Shown: in pieces, positions 20,434-32,288 of the stretch
Numbering within the stretch: position 1 is the first letter of the stretch
Layout of the letters: every line of letters begins with the position of its first letter
Origin: Apoda limacodes
Taxonomy: Eukaryota; Arthropoda; Insecta; Lepidoptera; Limacodidae
Direction: 5' to 3'
DNA length: 64,000 nt
Assembly: GCA_946406115.1 (NCBI GenBank)
Contig: OX291550.1
Span: 30,480,722 to 30,544,721 of the forward strand
Notes under the pieces: generated by a model
The model's database searches: none
What the model was told of the DNA's origin: nothing
Seen by the model: the letters and a program-made list of their open reading frames with translations, nothing else
Program-made: the position numbers and the translations under genes

Positions 20434-22680
20434 GTGGTACATATTAATGCACAGACTATTTCGGCGCATCATCAAGATCTTCTGGCGTCCTTGAGTAACA
20501 TCAAAATCGATGTAATATTAGCCTCAGAAACCTTTCCCAAACCGAGAGAGTTTCAGTTCACTTATGTCATGCTACCTGGTTATCAAATTACACGGAACGA
20601 CAGAACTGGCAAAGGTAGTGAAGGAGTCGCAATATATCTTAACGCTAATTTCTCATTTTCAATAATCAGCTCCTCTGCTCCGAAATACACTAGTTCAGCC
20701 GAACATCTCTTTATCGGGGTAACTCTTCGACACAAAAAAGTTCTTTTAGCTGTCTTTTGTTCGCCATCCCTACACATCAATTACTTTTCCTCTTTTGAAA
20801 ACTTATTAGAACTTTTTTGTCCTCTTTACGAACATGGTGATCTTAGGTGATTTTAACACATGCCTTTTAAAACACGATGCAATGTCTAAAAAACTTTCCT
20901 CTATTATAAATTCTGCTGCCTCTCTCTGCAAACCCTAACAACACTCCTTCTCTTCTTGATCTAATTATCATATCTGATCCTAATACTGTAATCTGTTTGA
21001 GTCAAATAACTTCTTGTTTCTCTTACTATGATCTAATGTCTCTTTCCTATAAAATCATCCAATCTCAACCTTCTTTTACCCATCTTTCTCTTCGTAGTTA
21101 CACAGATATTGATATGGAAGCACTTAGGATTAACGTCTCCAATATCGACGGGGTAATGTTACTAGAAAGCACAAATATTGATACAAAATTTCTTTAATTC
21201 TGCTATATTGTCCGAATATAAAACACACACACCACTTAAACAAAAATTTAAATTATTCACAGCTTTGGAAATTTCTTTAATCTATTGGTATTGGGAAGAC
21301 TCCTTATACTACCAATATATTGAACTAAATTCACTTAACAGGCAGTTTTTATCTTCCGCAGTATCTTTGTCAGTCAGTCCACTAAAAATCAAAAACTACT
21401 ACTACCTGATTTATCACTACCACAGTGCGACGCCTTTTATCTACAACCCATTTCGGAAGGCGTTATTAAGAAACATTTTCTATCTTTAACTTCTACAGCC
21501 ACTGGTCATGATGAACGAAGCCTCCGTAAACTATCTCCTATTTTCACTAAGCTTTTGCTAATACTTACTCATATTTTTAATTACTCGCTAGAATCAAGCA
21601 CCTTTTCTGCCATATGGAAAAAGGCGCATGTTATCCCTTTACCCAAATCTTCCACGGATTTTAGGCCGATTTTATCCAAAATTCTATAAATGTTAGCCAA
21701 TGAGCAGTTGACCATTTATTTCAATACAAATAATTTATTTAATTGTCTTCAAACTGGTTTTCGTAAAGGAAATAGCTCAGTGACAGCTTTGCTCAAAGTC
21801 ACGGATGATATTCGCCTTGCCATAAAGAATAAATAACTTACAATTCTTGTAATTTTAGATTTAAGTAGTCTGCTTTATTAGCTGGCGTACCTCAAGGTGG
21901 TGTTCTTTCTTCTCTTCTTTTTTCTATATTTATTAATTCCATATTTTCTGTTATTTTTTCGCTTTACCATCTTTATGCCGATTTTTGCAGCTTTACTGAC
22001 ACTATCACGTATCTGACATTTAATCTTAAATCTAATCTAATGCTGTGAATCTTAAATATAACGACATGCAAAACATTTTTAATTGAGCTAATTCATTTAG
22101 TTTGCTTGTCAATCTATAAAAATCGAATATTAACAGTAGATACATGACTAATTTGGTCTCTATGCCAATCCCTTCAAAAATGTATATAGATAAAGTTATC
22201 TCAATAGTCGACACAGCTAAAAATCTTGGGCTTACTATGGACTCCAATTTATCTTGGCGTAGCTAAGAGTAAGTAAATAGTCCATTTCATTCTACACTCA
22301 TTAACTTTATCCCCATTTCTACTAAAATTACACTAACTCAAACTCTAATACTTCCTCTTTTAGACTACGCCGATGTATGTTACTTGGTTGCCAATGAGGA
22401 GCTATTAAACAAACTCGAGCTTCTTCAAAACCTTTGCATTCGCTATATATACGGTTTCCGTAAATATGACCGTGTCTCCAATTTCAGAACTGAACTCAAA
22501 CGGCTCCCGATCCATTTCCAACAAGCAAGTTGACTTACTATTACAAGTTGACTCACTATTACATCCTAATACACTTACCTCATAATTACCTTGTTTCGGG
22601 TAAACCCTGGTTTTGCCATGGTTTAGAAAGTGCTATGCCAGGACCAGTTTAGTTTTAGATACCACTGAGTGATGAATAAA
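20434..22680 (+). pseudogene. LINE ORF2 relic (endonuclease plus RT)
   Basis: Degenerate copy on the plus strand. 20434-20850: endonuclease N-half (INAQTISAHHQDLLASL, ASETFPKP, GVAIYLNANFSFS, VLLAVFCSPSLH), followed by GDFNTCLLKHD and LLLDLIIISDP. 21490-22260: RT pieces (DFRPILSKIL, QTGFRKGNSS, GVPQGGVLSSLLFSIFIN); the catalytic box is YADF, so one aspartate is lost. 22320-22530: PLLDYADVCYL, KLELLQNLCIRYIYG, FRKYDRVSNFRTELKRLP. The 3' end near 22680 is an AATAAA-like tail. Many stops and short deletions. Same family as 10.7-11.4 kb and 4.9-5.3 kb. It sits in predicted intron 2. Confidence 0.8.
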
Positions 22681-22761
22681 TAAATATACCGTATAAAATA
22701 AACATTGTACATAATATCCAAAGTAATATCCTGGTTTTTCTATTAAAATACATAAACTCAC

Positions 22762-22879
22762 TTTAGGCTGTCTGTTCCAGCATTCAGGAGTTGGTTTTGT
22801 TTCTATCAACAACTCTGCCGAAGTATTTAAGACCTGTCCTTTCCAGTTGCGTCTCCTACTTTTACATATTGGTCGGCAT
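22762..22879 (-). CDS. Exon 2 of predicted secreted Cys-rich protein gene
   Basis: 118 bp: one base completing a codon, then exactly 39 codons. The acceptor is strong (atttatgtttgatttgctag) and the donor is AAA then GTGAGT, phase 0, matching the phase-0 start of the exon at 14731-14899. The peptide begins CRPICKSRRRNWKG, continues QVLNTSAELLIETKP and ends TPECWNRQPK; it has three cysteines and an NTS glycosylation motif. The other two frames are closed or far less protein-like. The start phase needs a preceding exon that ends after two codon bases, which the exon at 27269-27423 provides. Confidence 0.55.
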
Positions 22880-23200
22880 CTAGCAAATCAAACATAAATT
22901 ATAAATTGCTATCAGAGAGTTCATTCAAAACATAAGTCCAGCAACAGTATTGTTTTACTTGCAAAATGTTTCAGTTTTCTTTGAAGCTACTTTAATCTTT
23001 GGTAATTTAATCATTTTTATTTCAAATATTGTTTTATCTTTTTTGAGAGCTTTAATTTCATTTATTGTATCTTTATAAAACCTGTTTGACTTTTTGATTA
23101 TTTTTTCAGCAATTAGTTTTTCTACATCTATGTCAATTATTGCATGTGCACAAAAACGACTTCCATGATTATATTTTTTTCTTTTAGTTTTGACTTTCAA

Positions 23201-25740
23201 TTACAGTGTGTTTGTGCTGCTTCTGACCTTGTGTTTGGTTAGTCGCTAGTGTCGTTGTAAGTTAACACTATTTTAATATGGCGGCTATAGTTTTGATTAT
23301 TAACCAACGGGTCAGAAAAGTTTATTGCACTTGTTATGAATAGATATGGAACATGTAAAAAGGAACACGAGATATTGAAAATGGAATATAGAGCAAGATA
23401 GAGTAAATCTATCTTTGAAACAATACCTAAATATTTCTCGACAGATAAGCACCGATAAATAAGTTATCACTGTAACCTAACCTTATCTATTAGACTTCTC
23501 ATATTGTACCTAATATCTGTTTGAAACAACGAATAAATAAATAAAAAAATGGATTATTTTTTGTATAAAAAACCTAGGTATTTTGATTTCATAAATTTAA
23601 TTCATTCGATTTCAAAGAAAGTTAGTTCTGTTGGGTTTTCGATGCTTCTTTATTTAAACCTTTTATTTTATTCTTCTTATTTTAACCGACTTTTAAAAAA
23701 CAGAGGTCAGAAGTGTCCGCGTGCAACTTTGCGTGTAGGTATGCCCTTTCCTGTTGTGCAGAATGTCTAACAAAACAAGTGCTAGTTTATTATATTTTGC
23801 GTGAACTGCAAAATGCAAACTGCAAAATGACGGACGTAAATATGATTGGTGAAAATGAGTTGTTGTCTAATTCATATCTTTATTTAAAAATCAAGACAGT
23901 TATGGCAACTGAAGTCATTCCGCATGGAAGTATCTTTTTTTGCATTTAGGGGCACGGCATCGACCGTGACAGCTAGAATTTTTTTTTAAAATCCTAGAAG
24001 TTAGGTATTACTGCCGCTTGGTGGCGCTACTGTATTTTGTTTATTGCAAAATATTGTACTTTTAATGTCTATGCGCACCCCAAGTAACATTTTAGCTTTA
24101 AGAAAAGTAGTAGACCCTTTTTTCGGTTCTGCTTAAATATTAAAGAGTTAGCGTATAATTTATAAGAGAGTTATAGAGTGTAATAACACCTTAGATCTTC
24201 GATTTTGGCGCAAAATTTAGCAGGTTAAGCCTGTATAGACCATTTATAGTGGTTCTATATAACCTTTAGTAGAAGTGTATAACAGGTGTTATAAGATCTT
24301 CAGTTTTCCGCTCGAACCTTTATTGCACCTTTATAATGGACTTTATTGAAACTTTTAGTTATATAAAATATCTATAACGGTGTCAAATAGAACTTGGATC
24401 CGTATTTTGATACCTTATTACTCATTTGTAGCGTTTTCGGGGTCAAAAGTAGATAGTAAAAACTTCTAAAGTAAGAAAACTACATTAATTTATAAATATT
24501 AAATAAGTGCTACTGTTTATCTACGGACATTGCAAAATTTTCATCACGAAATGTAAGTATTGTTGATTTACAGTGTTCTTGAAGTGTAATATTATTATTA
24601 GTGCGCTTGCAAGTATAATGTGATTGTGTATCATGTTTATCGTCTCAATTTTGACGCGCCTTAGAAAAAATATGATTTTAAGGGAAAAAAGTAAAACAAC
24701 TAAAAGTACTAATAACCTAAAATAGTTTTTAGACATTCAATTTCAAATGTTGGTCATTTTTAGTGACTGTTTACATAAACTATGTAAAAAAATTCGGAAA
24801 ATTAAGGTACCACGTTATTTAAAAGTGATTTTTTATAAATAAATATTTAGTTTTTTTTGACAGACAGTGATTGAAGATGGCGATATTTATCTTAAAGGTG
24901 CAGACTTTTCTTAAATCTATTATGACACTCAAAGAACTACAACGCCGGTAGTCAAGAGTATTATGCGATCTTTAGTTGACATAAGTGAGGAACTACGCAC
25001 TTAGCGTGTCATTAAAGAATTACCATTTGTTTTACTTACACCATAACCCTTATATCAGGATCGTACAAAACTGCTATAACTATTTAACCTATTATTGTCT
25101 TTCGTATTACAGGCGTAAGCTGTATGTAAGAGTTATACAACGTATGTAGTGTTTGGTGTTACTACACTCTTAATTTATTTCGTTGCAGAACCAATGACGT
25201 TAATGAAGTTGAACAACAGCCTTATGATATATAAGTAACTCTAATATAGCAGATTTATATCAATAAGAATTATAGGGAGTTAATGAAGATCTTTAAACAG
25301 CTTTTGACGCTGCAGGACAAAACAAGCTTTTACGTCATAAGTATATAAGCGTTCGCTGCTGCTACACTAACTGGAAATAATATTTAACTTCGTTTTTACA
25401 GTTCTAATACAACCTATAGAGCTAAAATTATTTCATAAGTGAACTGTATCACTTTTAGTGACAACCGAATCCATTATAAATCAATAGTATTACACTAAGC
25501 TTTAAAATTACCTGTAACCAACGCTTAATTGTTTGTTGGGACGTTTGTTTAAAATAATTTGCTTTTTGCTGTTATTTCACAACACAAGTAACGTTGAGTT
25601 GAACGATTCGAAAACTGTGCCCTCTCATTAGCGCTACCAAGCGGAAAAAAGCTTGCCTACCAAACTCGCTACGAAGCCGTACTGTCTTATCTGTACCTGT
25701 ACATAACACTTTATAATTTGCATTTAGAGGCTCGACTGAC
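23201..25740. other. Intron 1 sequence, no gene seen
   Basis: AT-rich sequence within the predicted 22880-27268 intron. Short frames (for example at 23549-23770 and 24521-24736) have biased composition and no motif. A region at 24.1-25.5 kb is rich in words such as 'gttataag' and 'tataacc' and may be an old unrecognised repeat. Confidence 0.5.
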
Positions 25741-25744
25741 GTTG

Positions 25745-25880
25745 ACAAGCGATCATCTGGGGTTTTTATACCACTAAAGTGGCAAAATAGCTTGCTGTCC
25801 GACTTATGGTAAGCGGTCACTGCAGCCCATGGACGCTTGCAACACCTGAAGCATTACTCGAATCCATCCCAAGTGAAATA
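25745..25880 (-). repeat. CR1-like LINE 3' end
   Basis: The minus strand reads 'ggtgttgcaagcgtccatgg', then 'gcagtgaccgcttaccataa', then 'ttagtggtataaaaacc', the non-coding 3' terminus of the CR1-like family, as also seen at 32.4 and 50.7 kb. No coding part is attached. Confidence 0.65.
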
Positions 25881-26070
25881 AATGCATCGTCTAAATAATT
25901 GTCTGTTAAAATTTAAGTAGTTATATTACCCATTAAGTAGCAAACGTTGTAGTAGTACCAAGTAGCAAACATTGTAGTAGTACCAAGTAGCAAACATTGT
26001 AGTAGTACCAAGATACAAGAAAATGTTATTTAAATTAATTTTATAATGTTACATGTTCTTGTAACTAAAA

Positions 26071-26205
26071 TTTTAGGATATTCAACACAGAACTTGGCTC
26101 CCATATAGATCTCAATTCTTTTGTTGGCGAAGTCGAAAACAACGCATATTCCTAATATAGAACTTGGGTCTCATTTTACATTTATGTTTTGATGGTATAT
26201 CATTA
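26071..26205 (+). repeat. Dispersed 'gaacttggctcccat' repeat, copy 1
   Basis: Similar to 41030-41155: both have 'gaacttggc(t/a)cccat', then sequence ending in 'catattcc' or similar, then 'gaacttgg(g/c)tctcattt' and 'acatttatgttt'. Each copy holds two related sub-blocks. Class unknown. Confidence 0.6.
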
Positions 26206-26683
26206 CTCTTGTACAAAAAATATTAGTATTAATCATTAATAAAATGTTATTTTTTTATATTTTCCTACGTTTGCGCTGTATAATTTTCTTTTCTGTGCTA
26301 TTTTCCAAATTTTCTTGTACCTTCGAAAAAAAATTAGAATGAAGATTCAATCTTCCTATTACCTAGATAGGAGCAAATTAGTTTTTATATGGAAAAAAAT
26401 AATTTAATTAACTTAACTACTTTCGTAAACTTTGTGAATATTTATTCTTAACAAACCTAAATTTGTCGGTTAGGTAAATATTCCCTAATATCGTCTATAG
26501 GTATTTACTTTTTACAACTTAACCTAAATGAACTGACACAGAATTCACAAAGGATAAACAATATTTGAATAAAAAAAATGTTTTTATTCCAGCGACTATA
26601 ATTTTAACGTAATAAATCCCATTATAAGTAAGATTTTATATGTTTATTTATTAACGAATTATTCACTTAAACTCGGCGCGGCT

Positions 26684-26776
26684 GTCCCTCGGCGGTCCGT
26701 CTCGTTTGCGTCGACCCTCCCCGGACCACGTCCCCGCGCGCATAGCATCCGGGCGAAGTCAGCCGACGCGGCGTAA
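26684..26776 (-). other. GC-rich island, possible alternative terminal exon
   Basis: About 90 bp of sharply GC-rich sequence inside the predicted first intron. The minus strand is open (FYAASADFARMLCARGRGPG and on to SLSE then stop) and could follow an acceptor 'gttgaggttag', in a phase that accepts exon 1 (CG|G). It may be an alternative 3' exon, a regulatory CpG-rich block, or chance. Confidence 0.25.
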
Positions 26777-27268
26777 AACCTAACCTCAACAGTCTTAACT
26801 ATATGATATAAGAAACAAAATTTTATATTTATATGCACCTACTTTCATACTTCACTTTGTTTTTACTTTGTTGATACTAATTATCAATTATTTTCAGATT
26901 TCTTCCTTTGTATGAACTTAATCATACAAAAGAAAAAATCAGAAAATAATTGATAATTCAACCTTTACGCCAAATATAAAATTTCTAGGTCATCTGGACG
27001 TGCGCTAGATTTTTGATCTAGTGAGAGAGTAATAACAATGCCAGTTTTCTAATCTATCTCTATACATGTAATTTTTTCGTGTGTATGTAAAGTTTCGATA
27101 CGTTGGATTTGGGTCAAATACGAAAGTGAGTTCAGTGCCGAGAGACTTGAACGACTACAACAGATTACACAGTGTAGAAGGGTAAAGGTCCTTGCCCCGA
27201 GCTGTCTGTCAGAGTCGAAAAACTGCGAAAAAAGGGACTTATTGTTTTATTAAAATTGACACGTAAAC

Positions 27269-27423
27269 CGTTGCCATGTTGCGGGAGTCGGACGCTGATT
27301 ACGCGAAGGCGACAGTGATACTTCACCTACGCGACTAGTAACAGCTAATGGAATCATATTTGGCTTGCGACTAAATTCCTGAAAAGCTGCGATACTGAAT
27401 ATTATAATGATCCATGATATCAT
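27269..27423 (-). CDS. Exon 1 of predicted secreted Cys-rich protein gene (signal peptide)
   Basis: Starts at ATG 27423: MISWIIIIFSIAAFQEFS, a compact hydrophobic core typical of a secretory signal peptide, followed by a basic, Pro- and Ser-rich segment (SLSPSRNQRPTPATWQ). 51 codons plus two bases (CG), completed by the A that opens the exon at 22879 to give Arg. The donor (CG then GTTTAC) is weak, which is the main doubt. An upstream in-frame ATG at 27489 would add 22 residues and spoil the signal peptide, so I prefer 27423. The predicted full protein is about 209 aa with 11 cysteines, all in exons 2-4. I cannot name the family; small secreted signalling proteins have this size and layout. 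Confidence 0.45.
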
Positions 27424-27554
27424 TAATCGGTCAAATAAACAATAAACTATATTATTCTTCGTACTTGAACTGATAATATACCTATACATTTAACCTTTTT
27501 ATGAATCCTTGATCATGTATGGTGTGGACGCTGGCTTGAAAACCGAAATATATC

Positions 27555-27561
27555 ATTTATA
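27555..27561 (-). promoter_or_regulatory. Candidate TATA box for the four-exon gene
   Basis: Minus-strand TATAAAT within 'gagtataaatgata', about 130 bp upstream of the chosen ATG at 27423. Spacing is compatible with a 5' UTR of about 100 nt. Weak evidence in AT-rich DNA. Confidence 0.25.
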
Positions 27562-27585
27562 CTCTACGACTGAAGCAACATGGAT

Positions 27586-27769
27586 GCAGTGGGGCTTATT
27601 GCGTCTTAATCTTCGGAGTGTGTTAAGCATGAGGCGTGCCCTCTTGGTAAATTCCATAGCTGTTCCATTGGTACATAATAATTAGTACCTACACAAATGG
27701 TTCAGTGGGGTTTATTGCGTCCTGCTCTTCGCAGTGTGCTTAACACGAGGCGTGCTCTCTTGACAATGT
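27586..27769. repeat. Imperfect direct duplication of about 68 bp
   Basis: Copies at 27586-27653 and 27702-27769 share 'cagtggg(g)(c/t)ttattgcgtc', 'cttcg(g/c)agtgtg' and 'gaggcgtgc(c/t)ctctt'. They lie just upstream of the predicted gene start. A cryptic exon pair, promoter duplication or repeat fragment is possible; class unknown. Confidence 0.7.
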
Positions 27770-27989
27770 CATGTCTGTGTCTGTGCGAACGGATGTCACA
27801 CTCTTTGGCCTAATAAGGATCTGTTCTTGAAATTACATATTCAGACTTCGGTCTTCAGCATCGGCTGCAACGATAATTTAATGGTTATACCATTTATGAT
27901 TTCACTCCTCTACTCCTTCGGGGGATGTGCGCTAAGTTACCCTGGGTATGGACACGTACCGTGGGAAGCACTGGGTCGAGCTTTCCGCC

Positions 27990-29750
27990 TTTTTATTTTT
28001 TAGAAACATAAAAAGCGCATAGGGGTAGAGAATAATACTTTCATTACTAGAACGATGTTTCAGTCTTTCTCTTAAAGAACCTGCGGTCTACGTTACACAA
28101 TAAGGTCCTATCACCGAGACGACCTCATAGCCAAACCTTCGAACCATTTTCACGTTTCATATTCATATTGTCCTTTAATTTTCTATTTCCATACTTGTTA
28201 GTTAGGTAGGAGTACGTTGAGAGCAGGAAGGTACTATATATTTGTTTTTAGGGGGTTAGTTACAGTGTGATTGCGACAAAATTCTTGTTAACAAAATAAA
28301 AAAAAATCCGAAGGTATATAGATAGATAGATAGATAGATACAGCAAACGTAACAAATAAATAGATTTTATAAGATTCACTGTGAGATAGTTGTTTAGTCT
28401 TTAGAATTCAATTACAGCCTCTGCATCTCACTTTGTCTTTGACAAACAAAATTAAAAATGTTCTACAAAGGTTTTTATTTAAAAAGTTTTGACGAAGATT
28501 TCGATTTCATAAGATTTGACATTAAGCTCGAATAAACCACGTATTATTTCTTGTTTAAAGGAATACCTACGTTTCGGCTGATATAAAATTATAAATTCAG
28601 GAGCCTAAGTTGACATTTAGAAGAATTTATTTATGTTTGCAATAATAATTTAAACACAATTATTAGAAAACTTATGAAGTCCTGATACATCAATCTTACA
28701 AATGTACAAATCTTTATAAAATTCAAAAAAACATGATAGACATAGATATAATCTTTCTTCGTTAAGACTCCCTGAAAGTTATCGTCTTCGAAGTTAGAAC
28801 AAATTTTCAAAACAAGAAAATACGCTTGTTACAAACGTCATAAACACGCAATATGTCTCTCTAAGTCCTAGTACATCAATCTTAAAATACACAAATCCCC
28901 ACAGAATTAAGAAAAGAGTAGTCGTATGTTGACGTTCGTAACGAGTGTATTTTAAAAGCAAAGAAAAAATATAAATACTGCATAATTTAAAACTGCCAAG
29001 TGATTTTGTAACTCCACTGGTAATCGGTTTTAAATCCAACACATTCCATTACCTCGTATGTATTTTGTAGCATAGGGATACCCAAACATGCGGCAATGGT
29101 ACGCACTGGTGTTCTACTTGAAACCAAGTCCGATTCCCAGTGACATAGGAAATAACCACGCGGATCTTATTTCTGGGTTCAAGATTATTTTTATACATTT
29201 GTATGACACGAAATAGCGGAACGGCATGTAAAAGTGTATTAGCCCGGGTTAATTACCGACAAGGATATTATTAAAAAAAATATCAAAAGGCAAATTATTG
29301 ATTTCAATTCACACTTTAAGAAATCGAACACCAGTTTTCCTTTGCCATCAAACGCACCAAAATGCTAAGATGCACTTAATTTTGTATGTCTCAGCTGTTT
29401 TTCTCTACAACTACAAATGCAATAACATCTTAAACCTTAACCACTCAACGGATTTGTTATGGAATTAAGTATTTTTTTAGGAATAGCTTTCGATATTAAA
29501 TTGAACTGAGAAAAAAAATCTCGCTCCCCATCATATAGGGTATCATTCGATAGGCTTTAAAAATTCATTTGAAATTTTAAGAAAGATTTTATTTTATTAG
29601 CTTCCAAAATTTAAAAAAATGTGCCGCTTTCCTCCTTACTTTTTAACCGCTAGATTAACCGATAAATCTGGAGAAAATCACGATAAAAGAAGTTTACAAA
29701 TACTACCAACGACATTATTTTAAAGAAAATCAATTCATTCGTTTTTTAGA
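27990..29750. other. No supported gene; short microsatellite
   Basis: AT-rich. A (GATA)n tract occurs at about 28317-28340. The minus-strand frame at 28794-29042 has a hydrophobic run (FLILWGFVYF) but no family match or good splice sites. Two similar blocks, 28670-28730 and 28860-28915, share 'catcaatctta'. Confidence 0.5.
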
Positions 29751-29985
29751 TATCCGTCCGTCTGTCACCAGGCTGTATCTCATGAATCGTGATAGTTGGA
29801 CAGTTGAAATTTTCACAGAAGATGTATTTCTGTTGCTGCTATAACAAGGACTACTCAAAAACAGAATAAAATAAATATTTAAGGGGGCTCCCATACAAAA
29901 AACCTGATTTTCTTGCCGTTTTTATAGACGATGGAAAAAGTACGGAACTCTTCGTGCACGAGTTTGACTTGCACTTGGCCGATTT
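29751..29985 (-). repeat. 'Cggccaagtgcaag' repeat, minus truncated copy
   Basis: The reverse strand runs from 'aatcggccaagtgcaagtc' to 'gatacagcctggtgacagac', then stops before the usual 'tacggaaccctaaa' terminus. Same family as 12317-12731. Confidence 0.85.
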
Positions 29986-30125
29986 TTTTACATAAATATA
30001 TCTTCATAGCTTCTGTATTTTTTGGAATTTGTAATATGTGCAACATCTTTAATTTAGAAAGATATCGTCGTTTAAATTTTAAAGAGCACGAATTTGTTCT
30101 GTAGACAAGTTATTAGGTTTGTGTC

Positions 30126-30192
30126 TAAACTTATACTACACAAACTTATACTACACAAACTTATACTACACAAACTTATACTACACAAACTT
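30126..30192. repeat. 16-bp tandem repeat, about 4 copies
   Basis: Near-identical copies of 'acttatactacacaaa'. High identity implies recent expansion. Confidence 0.9.
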
Positions 30193-30746
30193 AAAGCACC
30201 TTTTTTTGTCGAAGTCTAATTAAAAAAAATGTACAGCTCTTTTGAATGTTTCTAGAACGGTCGTGTTGTTTCAAACAAAGGAATTATAAACAAGTTGGAG
30301 AAACATTGTAGATAAATCTGATTATGAAATAGACTACAAGTGAAATTCATTTACAACTACGTTTTAAAGATTTCATGATTGAATTGAATTGAATAAAGAT
30401 TGAATATCTTAAATCGAAACAATGTCAACAACGATGTACGCGCTTAATGTATATTGTGGTCAAAGCACAGATTATATATAGGTTTAGTACCACAAAAACA
30501 TAAGTGAGTAAGTTCATCTTATTGTCTCAGATGGATAGCTAAGAAAGACACAGTTCCCTACACAGCCTTACCTTGGCATCAAATTCATGCAATTTGTCAC
30601 CCTTAGGGTCAGCTAATCTCGTTACTAATCGGTCATTCCCATAACATGCCCTTTCACAAGTTTTGTGTAGAGTTTTAAATTACAGCTTTAACCCTTAATA
30701 AGGCGCATTAAAAAAAATAGTAACCCCCAACGAAAATTAAATATGA

Positions 30747-31045
30747 TATAATCCTACTAATATTATAAATGTTAAGTATGTAAGATAGATGAATTTGTTT
30801 CTCAACCACGCTTCAACCACTGGACGGATTGGGCTGAAACTTGGCACACATATAGGTTAGGTCCTGGTTTACAACATAGGCTATTTTTTATCTCGATAAA
30901 TTCAAAAGTCACCGAGCCTAAACGAAGTACAGCTACAGCTATAGCTTGCTATACCAATTTTTATTTGTATAATTAAATAGTTTATTAAAGATTTCTACGG
31001 CGATAACCGAATTTAGGGCGGGCGAGGCCGCTGGCAAAATTCAGT
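30747..31045 (-). repeat. 'Ccgccctaaattcggttatc' family repeat, minus copy
   Basis: In reverse it starts near 'ccagcggcctcgcccgccct' at 31040 and ends 'ataatattagtaggatt' at 30747, with 'caatccgtccagtggttgaa' inside. Pairs with the plus-strand copies at 19006 and 50775. Confidence 0.8.
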
Positions 31046-31255
31046 AGTGAATAACTGAAAGAAACCATTATACATTATAGAAATTGTGTATAAATAAAAT
31101 AAAAATAAATAAATAAAAAAATAAAAATAAAAATTAAATTAAAAAAAAAACTGATCGCGAGAGAAAAAGCTAATTACAAAGAAAGTGTGTATCCACGTGG
31201 TATAGTTTCAAGAACGCTGGCTGCATTTCCCCTCTGTATCGAAATGCTTATTTTC

Positions 31256-31415
31256 TCAGCGAGTAATGAGCCAGCCCTCTTGTCTCCTATTATCTAAGCA
31301 AGCATGAGCCAGACCTCTTGTCCCTTATTCTCTGAGCAAATAATGAGCCAGCCCTCTTGTCCCTCATTCTATGAGCGAGTAATGAGCCAGCCCTCTTGTC
31401 ACTTATTACTAAATT
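31256..31415. repeat. 39-bp tandem repeat, 4 copies
   Basis: Four copies of a 39-bp unit containing 'atgagccagccctcttgtc'. Divergence is low and mostly single bases. No coding role is apparent. Confidence 0.9.
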
Positions 31416-32288
31416 ACTAGCTGTTGCTAGCTTATTTGTTTGCATTAACTCTACATATAAGGTAATTTTGCATCTCGAAATAAATAAAATAAAAACTTCG
31501 TATTTGGTAGATATGTCGGATTTTATTTAGTTAAACTGTTACTTGTTTTTAATAAATAGAACAAAAAGTACTCGGATGCCATTCGTACATTTGGAGACGA
31601 TTAAATTTACGCAAAACCTGACCCATGTAAGTCCAAATGTCCATTAATGTTATATCTTATCCATTTTAATACAGAAAAGTGAACCATAAATAACATCCAC
31701 AAGACAGGGTAAAGGGTGAACCGGCTATTGAATATCTCATTCGCTGTCTTTATGCAAAGTCAGACGAGACGTGACATTAAGGAGGCCGCACACAATAGCG
31801 TTCCCATGTAACGACTCGACTCGACTTGAGACGTTCTGCGCCGAACAATAGACGAAGTTCGCAACTCGAGCCGCACTTCCGACTCTCATTGCTATTGTTG
31901 TATCCCTACGTTACACTGCACATTTTCTACAGAAATTATTATTTCTAAACCAATGTCGTGCGTAGTAGGTTAGTTCAGAGACTGCGTATTATAAGAAAAA
32001 GTAACTGGGCGACCGAGCTTTGCACGGCATTATTTTTATTCTTATTTTGAAGTGAAAACTTCTTTAGCGGCGCTGTGCACTTTTTTTGTGATTGGTAAAA
32101 CTGTTAAACTCGCGTCAGGTCACGTGTCCTGATCGAAAATTCGTAAGATGTCACACGCGTTAGGACACGTGACCTTTATTTACATAACGTTAGTTTTTAT
32201 TTTTAGTATATGCCGATTATGAGTAGTACAGGGAGGTTGGATATGGGATTTTAATTCTATGACAGATTGAGCTGTCAAATATACAACG
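31416..32288. other. No gene; short inverted repeat with CACGTG
   Basis: A perfect 13-bp inverted repeat (ggtcacgtgtcct at 32118-32130 and its complement at 32162-32174) encloses 31 bp. Text such as 'ctgggcgaccgagctttg' near 32007 suggests an old interspersed repeat. Nothing coding. Confidence 0.55.

Noticed and set aside
22955..23200. Minus-strand frame of 81 aa, Lys/Ile-rich
   Set aside because: Composition is that of AT-rich random sequence. No motif, no splice context, not seen elsewhere in the window.
27700..27980. Plus-strand frame containing SFGGCALSYPGYGHVPWEAL
   Set aside because: It looked protein-like at first, but it is short, has no start or splice sites that fit, and lies next to a duplication. 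I could not support a gene.
28794..29042. Hydrophobic minus-strand frame considered as a chemoreceptor exon
   Set aside because: It lacks any receptor signature motif and has no convincing splice sites. Likely chance.
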